A stretch of 61,758 nt of DNA from CAZGQY01 sp964528035 (lineage in GTDB: Bacteria > Pseudomonadota > Gammaproteobacteria > Methylococcales > UBA1147): positions 1 through 61,758 of the forward strand of contig CAZGQY010000004.1 of NCBI GenBank assembly GCA_964528035.1. Direction: 5' to 3'. The translations under genes and the position numbers were made by a program. Shown here one piece after another: positions 34,838-43,322 of the stretch (within the stretch, counting starts at the first letter, position 1; every line of letters starts with the position of its first letter). The notes under the pieces were generated by a model, which was given only the letters and a program-made list of their open reading frames with translations, was not told where the DNA came from and did not search any database.

Positions 34838-35580
34838 CAAAAACTCCCGCACTGTGTCTTAGAAAGGTCAATTATTTGTTTGGTAGCAAGCAGGTTCTTG
34901 ATAATATTGAATTCTCGGCCGAAAGTGGTCAGTGTAGTATGCTGCTGGGACCTAACGGCGCAGGAAAAACCACCCTGTTTTCACTGATCACCCGACTATA
35001 TGATGCGGGTGACGGTCAATTACAAATTTCCGGTTATGACCTGAAAAAAAATACCAGTAAGGCCCTGTCCCAATTAGGTGTGGTGTTTCAACAGCCTACC
35101 CTGGATATGGATCTGAGTGTGATACAGAATCTCAGCTACCATGCTGCCTTGCATGGTATGAGCAAAAAGCTAGCGCAGCAACGTATACAGTTGGAGCTGG
35201 AGCGGCAGGATATGTGGGATAGAAGTAATGAAAAAATTCGCCAATTAAATGGTGGACATCGGCGACGGGTTGAGATTGCTCGCGCACTATTGCATGAGCC
35301 TTCGCTACTTTTGCTCGACGAGCCAACCGTCGGTTTGGATGTAGCCAGTCGGCAAGGGATTGTTGATTACTTGCATGCTTTGAGTGCAGAGAAAGGCATT
35401 GCGGTATTATGGGCGACTCATCTAATTGATGAAATCTTAGCGAACGACCATCTTATTGTTTTACATTTGGGCAGGATCCGAGCGCAGGGGAGCGTCGCAA
35501 AAGTATTGAGCGATACCCACTCGGAAAACGTGCAGATGGCCTTTCAGTATCTCACTCAGACTTCGGTTCGGACAAAATAA
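34834..35580 (+). CDS. ABC transporter ATP-binding protein, PQQ-dependent alcohol dehydrogenase system
   Basis: This 248-residue protein has Walker A GPNGAGKTT, Q-loop VVFQQPTLDMDLSV, the unusual signature LNGGHRRRVEIARAL in place of LSGGQ, and Walker B LLLLDEPTVGLD. The LNGGHRRR signature and the neighbours fit the TIGR03864 subfamily tied to PQQ-alcohol oxidation. Start and stop codons overlap the beta-propeller gene (ATGA), and the permease follows 4 nt later. The transported substrate is not known; export or handling of an alcohol-oxidation product is inferred from family context. Confidence 0.88.
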   Translation: MTKTPALCLRKVNYLFGSKQVLDNIEFSAESGQCSMLLGPNGAGKTTLFSLITRLYDAGDGQLQISGYDLKKNTSKALSQLGVVFQQPTLDMDLSVIQNLSYHAALHGMSKKLAQQRIQLELERQDMWDRSNEKIRQLNGGHRRRVEIARALLHEPSLLLLDEPTVGLDVASRQGIVDYLHALSAEKGIAVLWATHLIDEILANDHLIVLHLGRIRAQGSVAKVLSDTHSENVQMAFQYLTQTSVRTK

Positions 35581-35584
35581 CAAC

Positions 35585-36388
35585 ATGAAATTTAATCATT
35601 CTATCCGAGCAACCCGGGGTATCGTCAAACGGGAGTTGCTGCGTTTTCTGTTGCAGAAAGAGCGCTTTATCGCAGCACTTGTGCGACCACTGGTCTGGCT
35701 GTTTGTATTTGCAGCAGGGTTCAGATCGACTCTGGGTATAGCGATAATGCCACCTTATGAAACATATATATTATACGAGGTTTATATTTCACCGGGTCTG
35801 ATTGGCATGATTCAACTTTTTAACGGTATGCAAAGTTCATTGTCTATGGTTTATGACAGAGAAATGGGGAGTATGCGAACTTTACTGGTTAGTCCGTTGC
35901 CTCGTTGGTATTTGTTAGTCAGTAAACTTCTGGCAGGAACAGCGGTTTCAATCCTGCAGGTCTATACATTTTTGCTTATCGCCTGGTTTTACGACATTCA
36001 AACAAGCTGGCAGGGTTATTGTTTGCTACTGCCCGCATTGATTGTATCCGGGCTGATGCTTGGAGCGTTGGGGATGCTTTTATCCTCATTCATTAAGCAG
36101 CTTGAGAATTTTGCGGGTGTGATGAATTTTGTAATATTTCCAATGTTTTTTATGTCGACAGCACTTTATCCACTATGGAAAATCAAAGAATCCAGCGTAT
36201 TACTTTATTCATTGGCGCAATATAATCCTTTTTCACAGGCGGTGGAACTTATTCGTTTTGCGATGTATAACCAGTTTAATACCTATGCATTAGTTTATAC
36301 TCTATTGGCCTTGGCGGCGTTTTTGTCATTGGCAGTTCTTGGCTACAATCCATCAAAAGGCATGATGAAAAAGAAAATGGGTGCTTAA
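35585..36388 (+). CDS. ABC-2 type transporter permease, PQQ-associated system
   Basis: The 267-residue inner-membrane protein has six hydrophobic segments and the ABC-2 pattern (VYDREMGSMRTLLVSPLPRWYLL after the second helix, then FPMFFMSTALYPLW). It is the usual partner of the preceding ATPase (TIGR03861 type). The family order beta-propeller, ATPase, permease is kept. Its stop codon is directly followed by the ATG of the next gene (TAAATG), which points to translational coupling with the SDR protein. Confidence 0.88.
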   Translation: MKFNHSIRATRGIVKRELLRFLLQKERFIAALVRPLVWLFVFAAGFRSTLGIAIMPPYETYILYEVYISPGLIGMIQLFNGMQSSLSMVYDREMGSMRTLLVSPLPRWYLLVSKLLAGTAVSILQVYTFLLIAWFYDIQTSWQGYCLLLPALIVSGLMLGALGMLLSSFIKQLENFAGVMNFVIFPMFFMSTALYPLWKIKESSVLLYSLAQYNPFSQAVELIRFAMYNQFNTYALVYTLLALAAFLSLAVLGYNPSKGMMKKKMGA

Positions 36389-37414
36389 ATGATCCATGAT
36401 AAAACCATATTGGTGACCGGTGGTGCTGGATTTTTCGGCAGTAACTATGTATTGCGGCAGATTAAAAAACAAAAGTTTTGTATCATCAATCTGGATGCAT
36501 TAACTGATAGTGGAAACCTGGATAGCCTGTCTGGTCTTGATGATAATCCGGAACATCATTTTGTGTTGGGTTCTATTGTTGACCGTAGTCTTACAGAATA
36601 TTTAATGTTGCGGTATCAACCCTGCGCAGTCGTAAATTTTGCAGTAGAGACTCAGATTGATAAAGTGGCCACGGATCCGGAGGTTTTTATACAGACTAAT
36701 GTGAATGGTACATTTGAACTGCTTGAAGCGACTCGAAAATACTGGACTTCGTTGCAGGGTGAGTTGAGAAAAGAGTTTCGTTTTGTTCAGGTTTCAACCG
36801 ATGAAGTATTTGGAAGTTGGAACGATTTGAAACTTTTCACCGAAGAAACTGCGTATCGCCCTGTTTCTTTATCTGCAGCATGCGAAGCTTCTTCTAATCA
36901 TCTGGTTCAGGCATATCATCATAATTTCAGTTTGCCGACCTTAATTGTTCATTGCTCGAGGGGTTTTGGACCCTATCAATTTCCCGGGAATCTGGTCCCA
37001 GGAAGTGTGCTTAGTGTAATCCGTGGTGAGCCGACTCCTGTCAGAGAATGTGCAGGAGATTTTAATGACTGGTTATATGTCGATGATCATTGTCGTGCCA
37101 TCGACAGCGTACTTGAAAAGGGAAAAGCGGGAGAATGTTATAACGTGAACGGCGGGGGTGGTAAAAGTGACGGGGAAATCCTGGAAATACTTGCAGCGTT
37201 GCTGTCTGAAATCGATTTTGAAATGCCCCCAGTCTTGCAACAGCGGACTGACTATTCTCACTTATCCGGAAACTCCAGTAAGATTTATCTTGAAACCGGA
37301 TGGCAGCCCAGGGAAACATTAGAATCGGGCCTGCGGAAGACTATCCATTGGTATAGGAACAATAAAGAATGGTGTCAGAGAGTTTTGGATGGAACTTATC
37401 TGGTTGGCAATTAG
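36389..37414 (+). CDS. dTDP-glucose 4,6-dehydratase-like SDR protein lacking the catalytic Tyr and Lys
   Basis: The 341-residue protein follows RfbB closely: NAD-binding TGGAGFFGSN (10-19), TNVNGTFELLEATRKYW, VSTDEVFG (135-142, which keeps the Asp-Glu acid-base pair) and GFGPYQFPGNLVP. However, where RfbB has S-x-YSASK it has SLSAACE (160-166): the catalytic Tyr is Ser162 and the Lys is Glu166. The helix after it (ASSNHLV) is conserved, so the alignment is safe. It is probably a pseudoenzyme or binds NAD or a nucleotide sugar without dehydration. It starts right after the permease stop codon and so belongs to the PQQ-associated operon, where such a gene is not expected. Confidence 0.85.
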   Translation: MIHDKTILVTGGAGFFGSNYVLRQIKKQKFCIINLDALTDSGNLDSLSGLDDNPEHHFVLGSIVDRSLTEYLMLRYQPCAVVNFAVETQIDKVATDPEVFIQTNVNGTFELLEATRKYWTSLQGELRKEFRFVQVSTDEVFGSWNDLKLFTEETAYRPVSLSAACEASSNHLVQAYHHNFSLPTLIVHCSRGFGPYQFPGNLVPGSVLSVIRGEPTPVRECAGDFNDWLYVDDHCRAIDSVLEKGKAGECYNVNGGGGKSDGEILEILAALLSEIDFEMPPVLQQRTDYSHLSGNSSKIYLETGWQPRETLESGLRKTIHWYRNNKEWCQRVLDGTYLVGN

Positions 37415-37497
37415 GTGGGTGTCGAAAATATATCAATAGTATTGGTCTGGAATGGGAATCTCTTCTTTCAGAGCGCTTCAACTCACAAAAAAAGAAT

Positions 37498-38142
37498 ATG
37501 AAATTATTAGCTGTAAGCGTGGCTAAACCATCCGTTATCGAATATAACGGAAAACAGGTTATGACAGGAATATACAAGGTTCCTTCTTCACAGCGAATAA
37601 ATATGACGAAGTTAGGCCTGGAGGGTGATGGCCAGGCTGATCTTGATGCTCATGGAGGTGTCGACAAGGCGGTTTATATCTATTCATATAAGAACTATAT
37701 ATATTGGCAGGATGAGCTGGAACTTTCTGATTTGCCGTTTGGTCAATTTGGTGAGAATCTGACGGTGCAGGAATTGTCTGATGATTCTGTACATATTGGA
37801 GACAGGTTGCGAATTGGTGACGCTTTGGTCGAAGTCACTCAGCCCCGAATTCCATGCTTTAAGCTTGGCGTGAAGATGGGCATGAGTAACTTTCCTCGAC
37901 GATTTATGAAGTCCGGACGAGTTGGTTTTTATGTAAGAGTATTAGACGGCGCTAAAATTGGACAGGGCGATTTGATTGAACGGGTGAGGCAACATCCGAA
38001 AAAATTGTCGGTTAAACATAGTTTACTGGCATTGTCGAGTGGCCCGGAACAGAGTCGAATTATTCGTCGCGCATTAGAAATTGAGGAGCTTTCGAAAGCC
38101 TGGAGAAATGATTTGACCCGGCGGTTGCAGGGAGGTCTGTGA
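37498..38142 (+). CDS. MOSC domain-containing protein (YiiM-like)
   Basis: From ATG 37498 the product has about 214 residues. It shows the MOSC/YiiM pattern: LGLEGDGQADLDAHGGVDKAVY near residue 38, GQFGENLTVQ, VHIGDRLRIGDALVEVTQPRIPCFKLG with the conserved cysteine, and the C-terminal YiiM extension. YiiM proteins bind molybdenum cofactor and reduce N-hydroxylated bases or similar compounds. It is cytoplasmic. The frame extends upstream into the SDR gene, but those residues are unlike the family. It follows the SDR gene by about 80 nt. Confidence 0.88.
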   Translation: MKLLAVSVAKPSVIEYNGKQVMTGIYKVPSSQRINMTKLGLEGDGQADLDAHGGVDKAVYIYSYKNYIYWQDELELSDLPFGQFGENLTVQELSDDSVHIGDRLRIGDALVEVTQPRIPCFKLGVKMGMSNFPRRFMKSGRVGFYVRVLDGAKIGQGDLIERVRQHPKKLSVKHSLLALSSGPEQSRIIRRALEIEELSKAWRNDLTRRLQGGL

Positions 38143-38348
38143 AACTGTCATTATCGTCTGGTTGTGAACTAATTTGAAAATATATTGTTCAGTTGATGAA
38201 TGATTTATTTTAGTTGGTGCTAGAATTAGACCGGTGTGAACCTGAACCGAGTATTTATTGATGGTATTCCGAGAGGCTGGCTGAGATATGGAGTCGTCGT
38301 GAGGAGGAGCGGTATTGGAAACACAAATCGATTATAAAGAGGCCAATA

Positions 38349-38465
38349 ATGTCTGTCTTTAAGGGTATTATAGTTGGGTGGTCGGCCAGCATTTATTTTT
38401 TCGAATCAGACGTTTTATTCCTGGACAGTTCTGCAGTAGCTGGTTATCTTCCTGATAGTGTATGA
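38349..38465 (+). CDS. Possible small protein, 38 residues
   Basis: ATG at 38349 has AGAGG upstream at suitable distance (AAAGAGGCCAATAATG). The frame encodes a hydrophobic peptide starting MSVFKGIIVGWSAS and stops at 38465, 35 nt before the GTG of the next gene. It could be a leader or small membrane peptide. Support is only the ribosome binding site and position. The rest of 38143-38500 shows no other recognisable feature. Confidence 0.3.
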   Translation: MSVFKGIIVGWSASIYFFESDVLFLDSSAVAGYLPDSV

Positions 38466-38500
38466 ACGACTAAAATTTTAGAGGTTTCGGTTACATTAGC

Positions 38501-40087
38501 GTGAGAAATTTATACTATATTCCTCAATCCAAGAAAGAGAAAGATCCGGATAGCGCCAGTGAGTTTCGTAATAAACCGCTAAAACAATGGATTAAGAAGT
38601 TACCGACAGCCAATCATGGTATGACGACCCGGTTATTTCATGATCGTATCCGTGAGATGAATGGAATTGAAATACCTGCTGAAGATCGGCTTGAAGCGCT
38701 TGAGAATTTGTATTCCACCTTTGCAATAATTGATGAATTTCTTGTTTCTCGTGTTATTGGAAAAAGTATTCCATTATCGGCCGATGAGCAGAAAATTGGA
38801 GATTTAGCGGAAGCAATTAACCAGAATTTTCTCGTAGGTTATGTGGCAGTGCTTGAGGAACTATCACGATCCTCAGTAGGGTGGCGTTTCGCCCGTCAGT
38901 TGCCAGGCGTTATTGGTCGATTAATTCACGGTTTGAGTCGAGTATTGATAATTCGCTATATCCTGCGAATTCCTGAACCTGAATGGGTGTGGCTGGATTT
39001 ACATTCCCTGTATCAGCTTGCCGAAAGAAAAAATAAATGTGACGTAAAAATTAAGAACAGTGATCAAAGTTCGTCAACAACTATTCGTTGTCTTTATAAG
39101 CAAATACTTCTGTTGCGGTTATTAGAACCTGATGGCCTGACGCAGAAAGAAATCTTAAAAATTTACAACCGGCTGGAAGAATGGTGTAGTCACGTATCAT
39201 TTACAGAAGGGGAGGCTTCCAATTCAGTTAATCAATGGTGGATTATACTGGACGAAGACAAACCGGCGATTAGTCTTTTCGATCCTGAACAAGAAGATGA
39301 AAAAGACCTTCGTGTAATGTCTTTTGATATGAAAGATTTTATCTCTGTATTGCAGAACTTAAAAAATCGCGCGGATCGAACAATCGGTCGTTTTGATTTA
39401 ATCTCAGTGACTGACCAGGCATTACCTGAATCTGCCGCAGCGTTACTTGAATACTTGATCGAACGAGCCGCTGGTAAGGTTGCCTCGCGAGAAATGGTAT
39501 TTGAGGACAAAAAACCACGGTTACTGTCTATTGGCCTCAAAGCTACTCATCAGCAGTTAAATTTGCCGACCAATGCGGATGAAAAGATTATCGGTGATTG
39601 GTTAGTGACAGTGAATGACGATTATTCTTTGCGTTGTGAATTTGATCAGCCTGGTCAGCTTTTCCTGGGCAGTTTGGTCAGTCTCAAGCGCGTTGATTTA
39701 GAGAGTGGTAGAAGAGTGCTGGGCATAGTGAATAAGATCTGGATGCGTCGTCTGGATGGCGCAGTTCATTTTGATATAGCATTGTTGTCTCCTCAAGTTA
39801 TGGCAGCAGGTATCCAGCCGCTGCGAGCAAAAAAAGATTTGCAGATTTATCAACGTGTATTGTTGTTTTTTGTCGACACAGGGGAAGGTCAGCAGCCGAG
39901 GTTAATTCTGGAATCGCAGAAATTAAAAGGCGGTAATATGGTTCAATTGCTTACTCAGAACGAGTCGGTACGTGTAATCCTTGAAAATCGTCGAAATGTA
40001 GGGCCTGGGTATTCGTTATTCGAATGTATACCGCGTGCAGACGACCAGCAGGAAATCCTCCCACCGAAAGGCTACGATTTTCTCTAA
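38501..40087 (+). CDS. Hypothetical protein, 528 residues, possibly PilZ-related
   Basis: I do not recognise the family with confidence. The protein is soluble, without signal peptide or clear transmembrane helix. The N-terminal 200 residues are helical (KPLKQWIKKLPTAN, then FHDRIREMNGIEIPAEDR, then a conserved-looking LEELSRSSVGWRFARQLPG). The C-terminal 170 residues look beta-rich (GDWLVTVNDDYSLRCEF to GYSLFECIPR), with LVSLKRVDLESGRRVLGIV. A degenerate PilZ-like fold is possible. The start is GTG at 38501; a weak GAGG lies 17 nt upstream. It converges with a PilZ gene across the tandem repeat. Confidence 0.7.
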   Translation: MRNLYYIPQSKKEKDPDSASEFRNKPLKQWIKKLPTANHGMTTRLFHDRIREMNGIEIPAEDRLEALENLYSTFAIIDEFLVSRVIGKSIPLSADEQKIGDLAEAINQNFLVGYVAVLEELSRSSVGWRFARQLPGVIGRLIHGLSRVLIIRYILRIPEPEWVWLDLHSLYQLAERKNKCDVKIKNSDQSSSTTIRCLYKQILLLRLLEPDGLTQKEILKIYNRLEEWCSHVSFTEGEASNSVNQWWIILDEDKPAISLFDPEQEDEKDLRVMSFDMKDFISVLQNLKNRADRTIGRFDLISVTDQALPESAAALLEYLIERAAGKVASREMVFEDKKPRLLSIGLKATHQQLNLPTNADEKIIGDWLVTVNDDYSLRCEFDQPGQLFLGSLVSLKRVDLESGRRVLGIVNKIWMRRLDGAVHFDIALLSPQVMAAGIQPLRAKKDLQIYQRVLLFFVDTGEGQQPRLILESQKLKGGNMVQLLTQNESVRVILENRRNVGPGYSLFECIPRADDQQEILPPKGYDFL

Positions 40088-40167
40088 AATTATACTCGGA
40101 TTCTCAAATTAAATTCCGATTGTAGAAGATCATCGTGGTTTTTGGTGAGGTGATGTATTGGGCTTAG

Positions 40168-40482
40168 CAGTGAGATTGAGGGGTCAATCGTATTTATCAA
40201 TATGCTGATCCACAAAAGCTAAGATTTTACCATGCGAGTCCGAGGGCCGCATTGTTCTAGGGCGTACGAATGCGCGTGGTTTGTTATTGAAGTTTACTAT
40301 TATTCTTGAACGGGGCGTATTTTCAGTGAGATTGAGGGGTCAATCGTATTTATCAATATGCTGATCCACAAAAGCTAAGATTTTACCATGCGAGTCCGAG
40401 GGCCGCATTGTTCTAGGGCGTACGAATGCGCGTGGTTTGTTATTGAAGTTTACTATTATTCTTGAACGGGGCGTATTTTCAG
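40168..40482. repeat. Perfect 156-bp tandem duplication (two copies)
   Basis: Positions 40168-40323 and 40324-40479 are identical, base for base by eye, with three more repeat bases (CAG) to 40482. Each copy starts CAGTGAGATTGAGG and ends GGGGCGTATTTT. It lies in the 414-bp gap between the stop codons of two convergent genes and contains no convincing ORF. Identity implies a recent duplication, or an assembly artefact. Confidence 0.93.
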
Positions 40483-40501
40483 AGGGGGTCGAAACTCGTA
40501 T

Positions 40502-40882
40502 TCAGTGGTCATTGTTGGCTAATGCGACTAAGTCCCGTTCAAGGATTTGTGAATCTCCTAAATTCAATTCCACAAGTCGTCTGAGTTCACAGATACTGTC
40601 CAGATCTATGTGGATGCACTGGAATCCGGCGAATTGTCCGTCGTGCCGAGCCAGAATCAGTTCCATTGTTATGTTGATAGAACCACCTAAATGGAAATCA
40701 AGTAAGTAATCTCGTCCCAAAATGCCTGACCAATCTTCTGCTACTGTGAGCATGCATCCTTTCAACGAAAGATCCAGGATTTCAACTGCCCAGCTTTCTG
40801 TCTTGTCGCTTAATATGGCAGGGTTGCGATAAATAATGCGCGTGAATTTTCTCTGCTCGTCAGATAATTGAACGTTTAACAT
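40502..40882 (-). CDS. PilZ domain protein
   Basis: From ATG 40882 the product has 126 residues, the size of a single PilZ domain. The c-di-GMP-binding motifs are RKFTR (RxxxR) and DLSLKG (DxSxxG). The longer upstream frame has atypical residues and overlaps the FHA gene, so I reject it. It starts 4 nt after the FHA protein stop codon, indicating an operon. It may be a c-di-GMP effector for motility or cellulose, both encoded in this window; that link is inferred. Confidence 0.9.
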   Translation of the reverse strand: MLNVQLSDEQRKFTRIIYRNPAILSDKTESWAVEILDLSLKGCMLTVAEDWSGILGRDYLLDFHLGGSINITMELILARHDGQFAGFQCIHIDLDSICELRRLVELNLGDSQILERDLVALANNDH

Positions 40883-40886
40883 TACA

Positions 40887-41561
40887 TTATTCGGAATTTG
40901 AAGGGTTAGAGAGTGGAGTGGCGAAGAATTGCATGGAAGTTTTTTCAATATCCAGCATATCACCCTGACTAAGTTTTACACTTTTTTCATTGATGAGAGT
41001 ATCGTTGATTTTTATCATCGGCGTACCGTCCAGAGCCGACAAGTAGAACCCGTCTTTTCTTTTGGCGATGACAGCAACCCCGGTATCTGGTTTTCCTAAC
41101 CGAGTAAGTCCTTTTTTTAAATTAATGATGCGCCCGATGTTTTTTCCGTTAAGAATTTGCAGTTGTGCTTCGAGTGATGTGGTGGGCTGTTTGAGCTCCT
41201 GGTCTAAAAACGCGAATTCATCCACGTCCTCATCGGTATCTGCTGAAACGGCGCTATGATTAACCAAAGTTGCGTCTTCAGTGAAGTAGAGAATATGTTT
41301 GCCGATCGAGATCTGATCCCCGTGATTTAGGCGTTGTTCTGTTGTGGTTGAATTATTCACCAGCAGAGGGAAGTCGCTAGACTTTTGGCTGATGGTGCTG
41401 AATTCCTGGCTGAAATCGATTTCTGCATGGATCGGAGCTACAGCTAAGCTATCGATAGGTATACCGTTGTCCCTGTTTCTGCCAATACTCACTTTGTCGC
41501 CAATATCAAACTGAAAAGCCTGGATTGGTCGGCCTTTGAAGGTAAGAGTAAGTTTTGCCAT
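40887..41561 (-). CDS. Double FHA domain protein
   Basis: From ATG 41561 the product has about 224 residues and two FHA-like domains. The first has VSIGRNRDNGIPI, then APIHAEIDF (in place of S-x-x-H) and HGDQISIGKHILYFTED. The second has LTRLGKPDTGV and KLSQGDMLDIEKTSMQFF. The phosphothreonine-binding residues are only partly kept: a GRNRDN core in the first, a degenerate second. It is cytoplasmic. It is followed by the PilZ gene 4 nt later, so c-di-GMP and phosphothreonine signals may meet here. ATG 41561 removes an atypical 25-residue N terminus. Confidence 0.85.
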   Translation of the reverse strand: MAKLTLTFKGRPIQAFQFDIGDKVSIGRNRDNGIPIDSLAVAPIHAEIDFSQEFSTISQKSSDFPLLVNNSTTTEQRLNHGDQISIGKHILYFTEDATLVNHSAVSADTDEDVDEFAFLDQELKQPTTSLEAQLQILNGKNIGRIINLKKGLTRLGKPDTGVAVIAKRKDGFYLSALDGTPMIKINDTLINEKSVKLSQGDMLDIEKTSMQFFATPLSNPSNSE

Positions 41562-41649
41562 TCGACTGATTAACGGGTTAATGGAACGCTGACATAGAGT
41601 ATAGTATAGACAGAATCCTGACTTTCGGGAGTTCACCTGAATATTTTGA

Positions 41650-42921
41650 CTAAATATTTAATGCATAAAATTTGACCCATTTCACGGAATGTTCATTTAC
41701 TTCTAAAATCTCCAGCCGGTAGTCAAAAAGTGATGTGCTGGTTCCTGGTTCAGGGATTGTTTCCAGAAACTCAATTATGAGACCGTTCAAGGTTTTCGGT
41801 CCTTCGGTTGGCAGTGACCATTGTGTAATCCGATTTAAATCTCTGATCGTAATGCTGGCATCGACGATATAACTGCCATCATCCTGCAGTTTTACAGTCG
41901 CTGTATTTGTTGTAATTTCTCCGACGATCTCCTGTAGTAAATCTTCCAGTGACACCAGCCCCTGAACTTCGCCATATTCATCAACGACGAGGCCCATTCG
42001 TTCATTTTCCAATTTAAAATTTAACAGTTGTCGATGCAGAGGCGTGCTTTCCGGAATGAAATAAGTTTTATCGAGTTTGGAGGTTAAAAGTTTTTTATCA
42101 AAAACAGGGTCGTTAATAATGCTGAGAACCTGTCTTATTGGCAGAATTCCTATTACGCGATCAATGCTTTTTTTGTATGCGGGTATACGGTTATGGGGGC
42201 TGGTGGTGATTTGTTTAATAATCTCGTCTATAGAGTCATCAAGGTCAATTCCTTGTATTTCGTTGCGTGCAACCATGACATCTTCTACGGTGGCAGTTTC
42301 CAGATCAAGGATGCCCACTAACATATTCTGGTAACGTTCCGGGAGTAAGGACTCGGTATCTGCAACAATGGTTCGCAATTCTTCTTTGCTTAGAGTGTCC
42401 TCTGGTTGACGGCTTAGGTCCATACCGAAAATTTTCAGTAAAAAATTAGCGAAGGTATTGATGATCCAGACGATTGGATACAATATCTTTAATAGCGGTA
42501 AATAGATCCACGAGGCAGGGAATGCGATGTGTTCTGGATGCATGGCGGCTAAAGTTTTGGGTGCAACTTCGGCAAAAATCAGTACCACCAGAGTTAAAAT
42601 TCCTGCCGCAAAGGCGATGGATGTTTCGTCACCAATCCGCAACGCAATAACCGTGGTCAGGGACGATGCGAGAATATTAACGAAATTATTCCCTAGCAAA
42701 ATTAGGCCAATTAAGCGATCCCGGCGTCGCAGCAGTTTTTGCGCACGAATCGCTCCACGGTGTTTGGCTTTTACAAGATGCTGTAACCGATATCGATTCA
42801 GCGTCATTAATGCTGTCTCTGAACCCGAAAAAAACGCAGAGAGGATAAGTAATACTCCTAAGCCCAAATACAGGGTGCTTAAGGGTAGTTCACTTAAAGA
42901 GATAGGAATGGTGTGCTCCAA
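41650..42921 (-). CDS. CNNM/CorC-type DUF21-CBS membrane protein
   Basis: The 423-residue protein has four N-terminal transmembrane helices of the DUF21/CNNM domain (LSAFFSGSETALMTLNRYRL), then two CBS motifs (VMVARNEIQGIDL, and RMGLVVDEYGEVQGLVSLEDLLQEIVGEI) and a C-terminal CorC_HlyC domain. Such proteins are linked to magnesium or cobalt efflux and are often labelled HlyC/CorC. It lies in the inner membrane. It is upstream of the FHA and PilZ genes on the same strand, with an 88-nt gap. Confidence 0.9.
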   Translation of the reverse strand: MEHTIPISLSELPLSTLYLGLGVLLILSAFFSGSETALMTLNRYRLQHLVKAKHRGAIRAQKLLRRRDRLIGLILLGNNFVNILASSLTTVIALRIGDETSIAFAAGILTLVVLIFAEVAPKTLAAMHPEHIAFPASWIYLPLLKILYPIVWIINTFANFLLKIFGMDLSRQPEDTLSKEELRTIVADTESLLPERYQNMLVGILDLETATVEDVMVARNEIQGIDLDDSIDEIIKQITTSPHNRIPAYKKSIDRVIGILPIRQVLSIINDPVFDKKLLTSKLDKTYFIPESTPLHRQLLNFKLENERMGLVVDEYGEVQGLVSLEDLLQEIVGEITTNTATVKLQDDGSYIVDASITIRDLNRITQWSLPTEGPKTLNGLIIEFLETIPEPGTSTSLFDYRLEILEVNEHSVKWVKFYALNI

Positions 42922-43322
42922 TGGTTGTAATTATGATAATTACTAAGCTGAACCTAAGCGATTGTCAAGCCTAGCGAAAGTTGTGCCAATTTTGATTGTT
43001 TGAATCTTCTCCTGTTGCAGCAACAGGATACATTGAAATATTAAATGAAAATCGAATACTGACAATATTTTGACATGCTTGATGAACGGTGCTTAACTTA
43101 AGTCTCATATTAGGGCGTTTATTCAGCCGGTTTGTTGGCGGGGATCTAAGTTATCAATGAGCCAGGCTGGGTGAAACCATCGCTTAGGGTTAAGTGCTGA
43201 CCACAAAATTTTACAGGCATTTATACAATAGGCGGCAGTGGCCTTGGAAGAAGCTACCTTATGGCCCTGAACGTTAATGCGGGTTTGTAGTGATTTTAGA
43301 ATCATTTGAATGGAATAATTGA
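42922..43322. promoter_or_regulatory. Divergent promoter region with a perfect 19-bp palindrome upstream of fleQ
   Basis: TCCTGTTGCAGCAACAGGA at 43010-43028 is a perfect odd palindrome (arms of 9 nt around a central A), about 295 nt before the fleQ ATG and 90 nt before the CorC-type gene start. It has the form of an operator for a dimeric regulator, or of a short hairpin. The rest of the 400-bp gap shows no gene. Confidence 0.45.

Noticed and set aside
38270..38300. GGCTGGCTGAGATATGG resembling part of a TPP riboswitch
   Set aside because: The second conserved half (CCTTTGAACCTGATC-type) and the P1 stem are absent downstream, and the next genes have no thiamine role.
40168..40482. Repeats considered as a CRISPR array
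   Set aside because: There are only two long adjoining copies with no spacers and no cas genes.
40437..40709. 90-codon plus-strand frame
   Set aside because: It starts in the duplicated non-coding repeat and runs antisense through the PilZ gene.
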